DNA of 64,000 nt from Calycina herbarum. Its lineage: Eukaryota; Ascomycota; Leotiomycetes; Helotiales; Pezizellaceae. The stretch's first letter is position 1; every line of letters starts with the position of its first letter. Shown piece by piece: positions 36,011 to 47,224 of the stretch. Under the pieces are notes generated by a model, which ran no database searches, had not been told where the DNA came from, and saw only the letters and a program-made list of their open reading frames with translations. Made by a program: the position numbers and the translations under genes. The stretch is from contig LLEY01000015.1 in NCBI GenBank assembly GCA_001414485.1, positions 124,001 to 188,000 on the forward strand, in the 5' to 3' direction.

Positions 36011-37896
36011 TCAGGACATAATGTCTTCCAAAATAGTTTCCAACTCTTCCTTTCGGAAAGGCACCGAAAGCATCTCTGTTCCTAGCGCATCTTTCCGGCT
36101 CTGTATCATTTGATGGTCATGGAATCTGTAGAATATTAGATATAGTCCTAGAATTCGGAATGAAGAACTTACTCCTTAAGCAGCGTCCTAAAATTCATTT
36201 CGTTGCTGCAAATGAATTCTTCCACGGCCTTTTGGTACAGCACCCTATACTCAACACCCATCTCAGTCTGTTTTGGATTCCCAATTCGTTTCTCATGATC
36301 ATCGTCATCGTCATCTAGGTCTTCTCCGAAACCCGCGCCTTGGATTTCGTCCATCGTTGCTAATTGCTCTCCGATCAAGACCCTAAACAGATTTTTGGCG
36401 TTTTCTGGCAAACTTTTCAGTACAAAGCTTACACCCTCTTTTCCTCCAACTCTTCTGCCGCTCCTTCCTAGAATCTCATGAACCTCGTCTACAACGTCAA
36501 CCTCCGTACTATATGGCGCAAATGTGGTGCAATCGTGGAAGAGGAAGTTGTATGAAGAGCGAAGGGAGCTATCCCAAAGTAGTGGAAAGGAAGGGTGGTC
36601 AGCGGAGGCTACTAGATTAATTTGTGGATGAGCAGCAAGTTGTGAAAGTATCGTTTGTGCCACTGGACGGCGCAGAGGAGTTTTATCAATTGACTGCACA
36701 ATTAATGTAATATTTTGCCCTCTATCTGCTTCGAGTAGTGATATCACATTTTCAAGCATCTCAGCCGGCTGTGAGCCAATCTTCTGACCAGGTGCAGATA
36801 TGGCGCTTGTTATTGTCGTCAAGACGTCTTTGATAGTGAGATTTAGGACATAGCCATTAATCACAACTATTTTGGGCGCTTGTGGAGAAGTATGAGAGTT
36901 ATAGATGTAGTCTGCAAAACGCATAAGAAGCGTTCGCTTGGAGCCATAACCATAGACACAAATGTTGAAATCCTGGCTCAGCTCAAATTGCCATTGACTG
37001 TAAGATTTCGAATGCAAAGTCTCCAATTCTGTGACATCTGCCGCGTGTGGATCATTGAATGCTCTGTTAAGTGTAAAGTATTCCTCGTGGTCCAGTAGAG
37101 CAAGGGAAGACAAATTATTGTCAGAGGTTTTAACTCTGCCTCCCCGGGTTTGAAAAAAGTACTTTTCTTGGGGCAGAAGATCCTCAAGAGGTGGAGTAGG
37201 GGCTCTTAATTTGGCTTTGACTTTGGCTTCTTTTTTCGGCCCTGGTGGCCGTCCTCGTTTCCGCTTCGATGGCGTCTCCGGAGCTTCAATGAAATCAGTG
37301 GCATCGATAATAGCCTCCTCGTCGATCCCATCCTCCTCTTCGGAATTATAGATGTGTTGAGCAACTTCCTCATCCTCGTCCTCATTGTCGGAAATATTTC
37401 CCAGCACACTCCGCTCTATCAAGGCCCTGGTACTTTTTCTATGAGCAGAACGGTCTGCATTCCTCGTTATTCGTGGAGTTTCATCGTTGTCTGAATGGCC
37501 GTTGATCTTGACTGGTGTTGAAAAGAGTGATGCTCCGTTCGGTTTTTTGGTGGGCGTGTTGCCATTGACCTTGTGTGCTATGTCCCCTAGAACGTCCTTT
37601 GAGTTGTTTTTCTTTGGCGTAATGACTGATAGTTCAAGCTGTGCTGCCTCGTTCTCGCCATCCACCTGGTCCGCTGAATCTTGTTCGCGCCTCCCAAGGT
37701 CCTCAGAATGCGAAAACCCATTGCCCTCCCCTGCCACGAAGCTTCCTCGGGACTTTCTTCGCAAGGACGAGGGTAGATTCCCGCCGTTTATCTGGGTTCC
37801 TTTCTTCGATGCCGCATTGGCTGACTTGACCTTTTTCGCGCGTGGTACAATTTCCTCGTCGTCTTCCTCATCGTTGGCCTCTTTTCTCCGCTTCAT
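36011..37896 (-). CDS. ORC2: origin recognition complex subunit 2
   Basis: Exons 37896-36173 and 36125-36011, 612 aa. The start is ATG 37896 (MKRRKEANDEEDDEE); a TTG-initiated extension upstream is not used. The N-terminal ~270 residues are acidic and basic low complexity with a TPSKRKRGRPPGPKK AT-hook/NLS-like stretch. The Orc2 AAA-like core begins near FFQTRGGRVKTSDNN and includes FNICVYGYGSKRTLLMRFA, IVVINGYVLNLTIKDVL and LLWDSSLRSSYNFLFHDCTT. The C-terminal winged-helix part continues into exon 2 (EFHDHQMIQSRKDALGTEM). Role: origin licensing in the nucleus. It is divergent from the CUT12-like gene. Confidence 0.95.
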
Positions 37897-38302
37897 GGCT
37901 AGCAATGCAACGCACTATATTTTCAAAGTTAGGATATGCCGCTGCAAATATGGGACTTGGGATACATACAAATTACATAACCTATTCAGGTATCAAGAGA
38001 CTCTGCATCCATTAGCTGCCCTCAATTGCGCTCAGCACTTCGCGATGCTGAATTACCTAAAATAAGGTTAAACGGTTTTCCGGTGCCAAGACGACAGGGA
38101 TAGCGGCCCTTCACCACCGAGGAAGACGCGAACGCGACTTCTGTAAACAAATTTGGAATTTCAACCTTCATCGACCTGGATACGTCTCTTGAGGGCGAGC
38201 CATTTCTCCAACTCTCAAGGACGAACGGTTCCGGGGACAACTTCTTTCATTTCGCCACCCAAAACTTCTCGGAAGCGCGTTGCATGATTGCAATTCTTCA
38301 AC
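37897..38302. promoter_or_regulatory. shared divergent promoter ORC2 / CUT12-like
   Basis: 406 bp between two divergent cell-cycle genes. I looked for an MluI cell-cycle box (ACGCGT) and saw only CGCGA-type fragments near 38110 (GACGCGAACGCGAC). That tandem ACGCGA is at best a weak candidate for MBF-type control. Confidence 0.45.
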
Positions 38303-40528
38303 ATGCTCAACTGGTGGTTAGGTCGAGGCGGGGAAGCGACACAAGGTACAACAGGTTTGATCAATAATTGAATTTAAGGAGAACTTACTGACACAGTGCC
38401 AGATGGTCCTGAGTTGGATGCCCCAGAAACACCTGCACCTGTTTTCGCCGCGCGCGCTTTGAAAAGTGCGATCTTTGGAACACCGGCCCCTCCCCCAGGC
38501 GACGAAACTCTGTACGAAATCGAACGGCAGGAAGCCGCAATAGCCAAGCCCAGCGGGACCTATGGACAGGCAGACAACGTGTCACCTACGAAGCCCCAGG
38601 GCATCCTACTTACCCCAGGGACGGCTACATCACGAAGGAAGAGGGTATCATTTGGCAACGAGGTCGCGGAGAAAAAGGATGGCTTGGTTGGATGTAGGGC
38701 TCTTGCGTTGAAAAGACTTCAGAAGTCGGATGGCTCTGCAGATGGTGTTGGGGAGCGCACTCTTGAAGAAGACTCATCGCGTAGGGCCCCCAAGAAGACC
38801 TCTCTGACAAGAACGTTGGAAAATGCCCGAGAAGGGAAATCTAAACCCGATGCATCCAAAGCCCTCCCTGATACAGAACGGAACTCGGTAAAGACCTCTC
38901 CTCGAAAGACTTCATCATCTAAGAATATGGATTTGGAATTCACGGAGGCAAACCATGAAGTTGATGGCAACATAACCATTGATTTGAATGAACCTCAATC
39001 ACAGTCAGGACGATACTGGAAATCTCAATATCAAAGCTATCACGAAGACGCAAAAGCCGAAATGCAACTCCTTTTGAGGTATAAATACCTTGCGAAGAGT
39101 TATGCAAAGAAGAAGGACTCCGAAGCGGTTGACCTTGCCGAAAAACTGAAGGAAGAGCAGCTTAAGGTGATTGAGAAAGAAGCCCAAATATCCAAGCTTT
39201 CTGCTCAAATATCCAACCCTGATTCTGAAGGTGAGGACGATGAAGACTCGTTGGAACTCATTAAAGAAGTAGCCAAGCAAAGAGCTCTAGTTGCGCAGTA
39301 TAAGGCTCAGGTCGAGGAATTTCGAGTTGCATTGGAGGAACCTGACGGGCCACGAAAAGCCGAATGGGGCGAGGGAAAATTGAGCGATGGGCGTAGTTCA
39401 CGAGAGATATCTCGACTGGGGAACGAGCTGGAAAACGTGCGGAAGCTCTTGGCCGCCGCAGAAAGAAAGAACCAGAAACTTCAAGAAGACAACACCAAAC
39501 TGGCCCAGGAACTGCTGCATGCTGAGCTCGCCCTTGAAAAGCAAAAGGAGAAAAGCGATCAACGACAGCAAACCCATGAGGAGCAAATTCGCAAGAAAGA
39601 AGAAAAGATTGAAACTCTTCAACAGGAGTATAAGTCGATAAAGGACCTTGCCAAAAGCGATCGACAAAGTGCCGAACACCTTTTGGACAAGCGACACACT
39701 CAGATTCAGAATCTCAGAAAAGACTTGGACTCACTCAGAAGTACTGAGACAGCCTTTAATAAACTTGAAAAGGACTTCCAACAAAAGACCGAGGAACATG
39801 ATCGAATTGTCGCAGATCTCCGAAGACAGCTTGCCAATTCAAATCTCCAAGGCAACCAAAGTACGGATGAGGGTTTGACTTTGCCGGAGGAAGACATGAC
39901 CCCTATACGGAGACGAAAATCAGCTCTTCTGAACGATGCATCCCCATCTCGTGAGAGTCTTATTCCGGTCTCTGTTCAGTCCATTTCTCGAAATAACAGA
40001 GTATCGCGTGATGAATTACTAACAGGGGCACCACGCACGTCTCAACGCCCACTCTGCGAGATTGTTAATAGTGCATCTGTGGATACTGTTCCTCCAAAAA
40101 CATCTGGGCCGGTTCAATTTACTCCATTAGCCACCCGGTTTTCAGATATGACCCTCGATTCTCCAGCACTAGACCTTCCCTCAATGGAGCCTTCATTTTC
40201 ACAAGATCCTGTCCGAAAGCCTAACCTGAGAACTGGCCTCCCTAGCCCAAGACCGTCCCGGTTCAATATTCCATCTAGCCCTCCTCAACCTGTCACGGTT
40301 CGGCCTCGTCCGTCTGCCAGCCTCCTCCGACAACGGTCGAATAATGACATAGGCGGACAACAAACACATCTGGCTTCGAGACGAATGTCTAGCTTAGAGA
40401 GCTCCAGGGTTCGTGGAAATCTCCCACCAGACAGGATTGCTGCCGCTCAGGCTCGACTTGAACAGAAAAAGGCGGCAAAGAGCAAGGCTCAAAGTAAGAA
40501 TTCTGAAAAGGAGAACGTTCGGAATTGA
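38303..40528 (+). CDS. CUT12: spindle pole body-associated protein, Cut12 domain
   Basis: Exons 38303-38345 and 38397-40528, 724 aa. The first exon encodes MLNWWLGRGGEATQ. The Cut12 domain follows: DAPETPAPVFAARALKSAIF, then SPTKPQGILLTPGTATSRRK and RVSFGNEV. Residues about 205-510 are a long coiled coil (LAEKLKEEQLKVIEKEAQ, then heptads to about 39850). The C-terminus is Ser/Pro-rich with many SP/TP sites (TPIRRRKSALLNDASPSRES), likely CDK targets. In fission yeast Cut12 is needed for bipolar spindle formation and Polo kinase control at the spindle pole body. Family assignment is from the motif; the function in this organism is inferred. Confidence 0.85.
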
Positions 40529-41012
40529 TCATTACAAAAAGCATGCACATGGCGTTGGGTATTGATATTGGGCCGCATTTGTATAAGAGCACGGTTGTGT
40601 CTGGAGTTTGTACTGCTCATTGATACCATGATTTTTTTTTTGCATTTGTTATGTATTGTATGCTTGGTACACCACATCCACCGGTACTTGGAGGAACCTT
40701 GAAAGTTCCCCATCTTATCATGGTAGCAAAGATAGAGACTTCATAATTAATATTGTAATTCTTTACATCATCTTTCGAAAATTTTAGTGACTGTTTGTAC
40801 AATTTTGTCTCAGTCAGCGCCGGCTATTCACAACGGGCAAGACTCACAGAGTTAAATCACATTTGTTCAATTGGGTTGCAGTGACTTTCTTAGAACCGTT
40901 AGACATTTCAAGAGTGAATCAGGACATGTAAAGGATCTATGACAATCACTTTCAATATTTCACTGGAAATGGGTTGTTTATGAATCTGAACAGGCCCCGC
41001 CGATTTGCCCCT

Positions 41013-41202
41013 CTCCCGGTGGACACGGAAAGTAACGCAAACAACACAAAAAATTCTGAAACTTAAGAGAATAGTTAATTAGCCTCTAGCGTATTTAGCT
41101 ATATTTTTGTTATGTTTTTTTTAATTAGTTGTTGTTGTGTTTTCACGTTGCGATTTTGGTAGAATCGCAAGTAATGGTGCCACTTTCTGTGTCCATCGGG
41201 AG
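41013..41202 (+). mobile_element. MITE copy 1 (190 bp)
   Basis: Terminal inverted repeats: left CTCCCGGTGGACACGGAAAG, right end complementary with few mismatches (reads CTCCCGATGGACACAGAAAG on the minus strand). It is flanked on both sides by CCCCT (41008-41012 and 41203-41207), a likely 5-bp target-site duplication. The interior is AT-rich. The right half aligns with the reverse complement of copy 2, including ATTAGTTGTTGTT and ACGTTGCGA. Confidence 0.75.
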
Positions 41203-41524
41203 CCCCTCTGCTGTTATCGCCGAACCCCTGTTTCTTATCGCATAATGCCACGCCGCCATTCAGTCGTCAGTAGTCACCTCAGTAGGCGAAGGCCTCGCCA
41301 TTTCTCCAAGTACTTTAGGATCTTTTTCTTCAGAAAACCCGCTGACCAACTCAAACCTCCCCTACCTACCCGGTACTCGCCTCTAACTCGCATTCCTCAA
41401 TTACCACGAACACTCGAGAGACCACTTCAACCTGATTACTCGTGTCTCTGTCCGTCCTGGTTGCGTCTCGGTCTGATACCCTGACTTCATTTCCACCGAG
41501 ACACTCTAAGGCGCCCTACTTTAG

Positions 41525-41564
41525 TCCTCGACTCCTCGACTCCTCGACTCCTCGACTTCTCGAC
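41525..41564 (+). repeat. 8-bp tandem repeat in CDC34 leader
   Basis: Five consecutive units of TCCTCGAC, the last with one change, about 90 bp upstream of the CDC34 start codon. Confidence 0.7.
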
Positions 41565-41655
41565 TGCCTCCAACACACCTCTCCTCGTTCGTGCACGAAC
41601 TTGCCTATCGACACATTACCTACCACACACTTCGATCTACACCACTCCCACAAAC

Positions 41656-42471
41656 ATGTCGACGTCCGCAGGCGCAAAGCAGCGCTTGATGAGCGAGTTC
41701 AAGACCCTCGAGAAGGAGAAATGGCTTAATATCGAGGTATGTCAATTTCACTGCTGTGGAAGGTGAGGTAACTGACATTTCGAAACAGCTCAACAATGGT
41801 GAACTCTTTAAATGGAGCATTGCTCTCATGGTTGTCAACCCAGAGAGTGCTTTCAACGGTGGTTACTTCAAGGTAAGCACCATTCTTCCAGATCGAGCAC
41901 ACAGGTACAGTGGCTAACTCTCCAATTTTAGGCCGAGATGACCTTCACCGACAAGTATCCATTCCTCCCACCGACTTTCAAATTCGTCCGACCGATCTAC
42001 CACCCAAACATATACCCAGATGGCAAGGTCTGCATATCGATCCTCCACCCTCCAGGAGAAGACGAGCAGTCTGGAGAGTTGGCCAGTGAACGATGGTCTC
42101 CTCTTCAAGGTGTCGAGTCTGTTCTCCGCTCCGTTCTTCTACTTCTCGATGATCCCGAAATCTCCTCTCCCGCCAATGTCGATGCTGGCGTAATGTACCG
42201 CGATAACAGAACTCACTACAATATCAAGGCCAATGAGGCAGTCAACGTTTCTCAGAAGGATATCCCAGATGGATTTGTCATGCCAAAGACCCTTGAATCC
42301 GCCCCACCTGAGAAACTTATAGAAGATGACAACTTCTGGAATGAGAGTGATGGCGAGGAGGATGATTTCGGTGCCAGCGACAGTTCAGGAGAGGATTTTG
42401 AAATGGACGAAGACGAAGAGGAGGGTGACGAGGCCGAAGAAGAGGAGGAGGGCGAAGAGGAAGAGAAGTAG
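41656..42471 (+). CDS. CDC34: ubiquitin-conjugating enzyme E2, Cdc34 type
   Basis: Exons 41656-41736, 41789-41872 and 41932-42471, 234 aa. UBC fold with HPN (79-81) and active-site Cys89 in YPDGKVCIS. The Cdc34-specific acidic loop follows (HPPGEDEQSGELASERWSP), then SPANVDAGVMYR and DIPDGFVMP. The C-terminus is a strongly acidic tail (EEDDFGASDSSGED and long E/D runs), as in Cdc34, where it binds the cullin basic canyon. It should charge SCF ubiquitin ligases at G1/S, which fits the neighbouring cell-cycle genes, though they are not co-transcribed. Confidence 0.93.
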
Positions 42472-43287
42472 CGGCATACGTCTCTCACTCCAATCTCCGA
42501 CCAATTTCCTTTCTTCCCTTCACTATTTTACTGAGCATAGCATAGCGGCGGCCTACCTTTGAGGGCTTAAGACGGCGTACAGGCAAGGAAGGGGCATGGC
42601 ATTCATATGCGGCGTACATCTTTCTCTGGTACCTATGCTTTTGATGTTATTTTTTCTTTCTGGCGCATTGGGCTGGATGAACAGGACAAGGTATCATACA
42701 GGGAATTTAGATGATGTTTGGTAGGTAGTTCGTAATTCAGATATTTCATACAATACATGGAAAGTGCATTGTGACAATCAAAGTGCTATCACAGAGGGGT
42801 AATTCCGATTACAGACAGGGGTGTCTCTACTGGAGTATTTTCGTTGAATTACTTCTTTCTTCAGTATTAACCATGGATAAAAATTGTAAAGAAGTGGTCA
42901 ATTAATTTACTCAGTATTTACCTCAGTGATTTTGTAATTATAAAAGTGTAGTTTTCTCAATGCCACCTGGACGGCGGGCTCACGTGGAAAGAAAAGAATG
43001 GGCGACTGCAGGCCAGCAGCCCAGGTGATGGCCCCATGCATTGATTTTTGCTGATGTTGAGCTCCCTTGTCCATCTCAAGCTTCATTATCGCTATTGTAC
43101 CTACACCACACTACCGCTCTTCGCCGAACACCTACGAAGCTTGCTGGATTTAAAAGCACCAGCTTTGCCATTCTAATACCCTTCACCCTACAAAGCCTTT
43201 ACCCCGTTCGCTTTTTGCAAGGTCATTACACCCTACCCCTACCTCGAGCCTTGCGCGGCTTCCAAGAGCCCACGAGCACATGCGACA
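42472..43287. other. intergenic region
   Basis: About 800 bp between CDC34 and the UBA/UIM gene, same orientation. The last ~250 bp are pyrimidine-rich and form the leader of the downstream gene. No gene or repeat seen. Confidence 0.5.
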
Positions 43288-46207
43288 ATGGGAGCTTACG
43301 CCCAACCCACCGAAGAGGCTATCGGGGATTTTCGTAGCATGATCCCAGATGTTTCCCGATCTGAAGTAATAGCTAGACTCAAGGCATGAATTCTGCGGTC
43401 CATTTTGTGTTGAGCTATAGCTAATGGAAACTGCTAGAACAATAACTGCAACGTCGAACAGGCCGTGGGCGAATACTTTGATAATATCGAGAACCCCAAT
43501 AAGGTACGGGAAAGTCTACGCGATATGGGTGGCAGATAACTGAACTGTTCTGCAGTACCAGTGGGACGAGAGCCAGTTTGGCCCGGAACGAGATGGCGGA
43601 ATGAATAACCACGGCGTTTGTGAGTGCAAAACATTCATTTTGTGGAATACACGGAAGTTTCATTGGCTTACTGTACATAAAGCTTTCGATATCCAAGGGC
43701 CAGACGATGTAGGACCCTACAACTCATTTGATGGAGCCATGTCAAGACCGCCTTCTCGAATGAGCAACAACAAGTCCCCGATGGGTAAAATTATAGATTT
43801 AAGTGCAGATGCTGCGGCCGGTACGAATCTGCCTTACCATATATAAGGATATTTCTGACGAGAGCCCTAGCCGATCCAAGAACTTCGAAGACGTGGACAG
43901 GGGGAGATAGTGACTTACAGCAGGCAATTGCGGCATCCAGAGCAGAGGCAGGTCTTGCTCCCCAAGAGACCGGCATTACTAGCATGGATGAGCCCCATTT
44001 TGGCCCTGCTAACCGTGGTGAGTATGAGCAGGAGAAATGGGCAATGGTTCCAGTAGGAAAGACCTCCACTCAAGAAATACTGTTGGATCCGGAACCAGCC
44101 TTTCGAAAGCGGCAATATGGGTCACCAGCATTTTTGAAGCCAAGCATCGACAAACATCCACTGGCGGCCCTTTTTACCATCTACCATTCGATACCCAAGA
44201 TCAGAGAAGTTTTTATTGACCGTCTGAATACTCTACAGAATTATGGTTTCGATAAGGAGTGGTGGGCTGGCAATGCAATTGAAGTTCCTACTGTAATTGA
44301 TGACGACATACTACCAGATCATCAAGTCAATCGAGAAATTCAACGACTGATGGCATTTTTGGACAAAACGGAACGTAGCTATGGTTCCATTCAGCCTTTG
44401 GCGAACCTACCTGAAGTTCAGGAAATCCAGCGTTACAAAGAGTCGATAGAACATGCTGTAATGGAATCTTGGAAACGGTCACTCAGGGATAGAGAGAACC
44501 AGGCGGTTGTCAATAAACTCTTTAGTAAAGGTGTGCCGTCGGAGGGATGTTCCGAGGATCAAGTCCAAGATTTTGCAGTACTTGGGCTAGTGTTGCCAGC
44601 CGATGATTCCATGCAGACATCATTTTACGATTTGGCAGATGAAGCCATATGGCCCTCCCTTGAACCTCTGGATCTCGATCAAAGTCCTTTTCTTTCGCAT
44701 GTTGCAGATGTTGTTGTGTTCAAGATTGAAGGCGACGAACGAAAGCGAAGTGTTGATATCCCGGCAACCTGGTATCCTGATCGGTATATGAGATCCGGAA
44801 AAGAGGCGGCCCTGGAAATGCGATTGAAAAAGAAAGAAGTGATGGACCAGCTGGAGCGAATAATCTACTTGGAGGATCGCCTTACCAACTTTCAGATGCG
44901 TGGTGGAAAGGTGGTCAAAGTGAAGGATTTATTCAGCGCATCTCTTCAACACGACGAGGCTGTTATTGAAAATGAAGACCAATCGCCTGACACAGATATG
45001 GACATGCTGTCTCAGACACGTTCTAACAAATCGGCAAACCTTTCAGCAGAGCTTCGGAGACTCGTAGAAAGTATCGACAAGAAATTATCAGGTTTTCAAT
45101 CCTTATCCTCACTTTTTATACTTCTAGCTAACGTAACTACAGCGCTGAATGTGGAGAGAGAGAAGACTCGTGAGGCATTGACTAATCTCTCCAACCTATA
45201 CACGGCTCCTTCCTCGGACGATGCAGCACCAAAATTACATCCATATTCTCTTCGTGGTGTCAGTACTAACAGTAGTACAATGTACATATGTCAACGTGCT
45301 GAACCTGATTTGATGGACATGAATCTCGATAGCAGTCAGACGACCTCCAGCAATGACCAATGGTGGCGGATACATTATTCTACGTCTGGAACCGCCAGCT
45401 GGGATCACTCTGGCCCATCCGGCGAAAACAACCCTGTAACAGTTGAGGTATAGCAGCTCCAAAATTCCCCTGTTGATTTTACTATCTTACTTAGGAAAAC
45501 TTGGCTAACAATCTCGCAGAAAACCACGGAAGAAAAGGTTCTTGAAGCAGCGAAGAATGAAAGTAAAAACACCTTTCTAGTGTATGCAAGCGAAAGTGCA
45601 ATGGAGCATACGAACTACCCACTACCTCCCTCTCTTGATGTTAGTATACACTGCAAAACTCCCGTCTCTATTTGAGTTCTTTCTAATTCTGCTCTAGACA
45701 TTTGTTCGCGCGGACAATAGAGCTTTCATGGCCGAATTTGTTGACATTGAAGAAACTTCAATCCATGTATCGTCTCCCGGCAAGCGGAAATTTGATGAGC
45801 AATCTGAAGATGAATCCCAAGACTCTACCTCCGGGAGATGGAGTGGACCAGGTCCAAATCGCGAGAGTTCTTCTAGTCTACTTGAGAGGGAATTGGGTGG
45901 AAATGGCGAGGCTTCTTATGATGGAGCTCGTTTGGCTTCGAGGAGCCTTGCTACTCGCTTGTCTGACGACGTTGATGGCTCCAACAACGGTACGGCTAAG
46001 AATATTATTGTGGGTATGGATCCTTCCTTACAGAATGGTCGATCTCAAGAGATGCAGGAGCGAGGTAATATGGGGTTGAGCTTCATTGGAAAATCCAATC
46101 AAGTCAAATCTACGACGATTGATAGTATGGATTTGAACGATATCATGGAGGACTCCCATGTTGCGGAGGAGAGCGGAGCTGTTAAGCGGGTTGGGTTTGC
46201 TGAGTGA
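43288..46207 (+). CDS. UBA and UIM domain protein, USP-like without visible catalytic Cys box
   Basis: Seven exons: 43288-43383, 43438-43503, 43556-43619, 43683-43820, 43871-45447, 45520-45639 and 45698-46207 (856 aa, frame closes exactly). Residues about 8-52 form a UBA-like domain (DFRSMIPDVSRSEVIARLK, then CNVEQAVGEYFDN). A ubiquitin-interacting motif is at about 134-150 (DSDLQQAIAASRAEAG). The block from about residue 205 (SPAFLKPSIDKHPLAALFT) resembles the start of a ubiquitin-specific protease domain, but the usual GNTCY/W motif is missing. The C-terminus is Ser/Asp-rich. Intron 1 is GC-AG (AAG|GCATGA...CTAG). It probably binds ubiquitin chains; whether it is a protease is doubtful. Confidence 0.8.
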
Positions 46208-47224
46208 GAAAGCGGCTGGGTGAAGGTATATATATATGTTAGATGAGGCTAATCATTTTGTACGGTATCATTATGGAGCAGTAAGAATTATAGACCCTGG
46301 TAAACGTTGGGGTGCGGTTACGTGGATGGCACATTATCGCGAAATGCGGGTCTAGCGTTTTTACTTTATTCTTAGGCCTTCATTCAGATAAAACTGCATT
46401 GCCTACTCCTCTTCGTATGTACATCTACCCATAAGGGTTCTCCCTTGAATTTTGGGAAGCTTGCATTTTCATTTCGGCTATGCTGTATCATCCACGATTA
46501 ATTTAAAATTTTTATCAATTTTTATCAAGGATATATGGATGCATAAGTAACAAAAAAAAAGGTCTCAAAGGTCTCACAGTCGCAGTTGTAGAAGGAGGAT
46601 TGTACTTACTTTCCATCACTTTTCTCCTCATATTATCATCCCACCCCATTTCCATGGGTAGGATTGGCGGGAAAGGTTCGAATGTCCATGAGCTTCGAAT
46701 AAATTGTCATTGGGGGTTGGAGAAATCCAACTCCCACCCTGACCAGCAAAGTGGGCAAGTGAAGACCGTTAGACCGATCGTTCCTTTGAAATTGGTGCTC
46801 TCATCGGCTCCCATCTTCCAGATTGAAAAGCCGCCTGCGGTATGGAAGGAAATTTGATAGTTAGTCATATTAATGTAGGATTCTATCAAGATGCGGGGAA
46901 TTGCAGGATATGACAGTTACCATGCCCCTTACGCCTCATAGAATGTCAGATTGCGACCCTTTCTTGTGATACCAGAGCTCGTAACTTTCCAGCTTTTGTG
47001 TCACGTAAGCCGGAGAATGCCCCAAATGCCAATGCTTCCTACATGGTTCTCCACAATAGATGAAGAACTACAGATAAATATGTGCCTATTGTTTCTTAGA
47101 CAACTGATGACGAATTTATTCTTTTTCGAGGCAAATCGATAACCATAAACGTCCCAAGAGAAGCATTATCATAGAGTACAGTACATTATTACAGACATTG
47201 GCATGTACCATTGAGCAGTCATTT
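46208..47224. other. intergenic region between convergent genes
   Basis: 1.0 kb between two 3' ends. AT-rich, no supportable gene or repeat. Confidence 0.5.

Larger units (their letters stand above)
40529..41655. other. intergenic region, MITE plus CDC34 promoter
   Basis: Holds MITE copy 1 (41013-41202) and the CDC34 leader, which contains five 8-bp TCCTCGAC units at 41525-41564. No gene is supported. Confidence 0.5.

Noticed and set aside
37901..37905. Upstream TTG start for ORC2, and similar non-ATG starts for other genes
   Set aside because: Eukaryotic starts were set to ATG; these extensions arise only from alternative-codon ORF calling and have no conservation that I can see.
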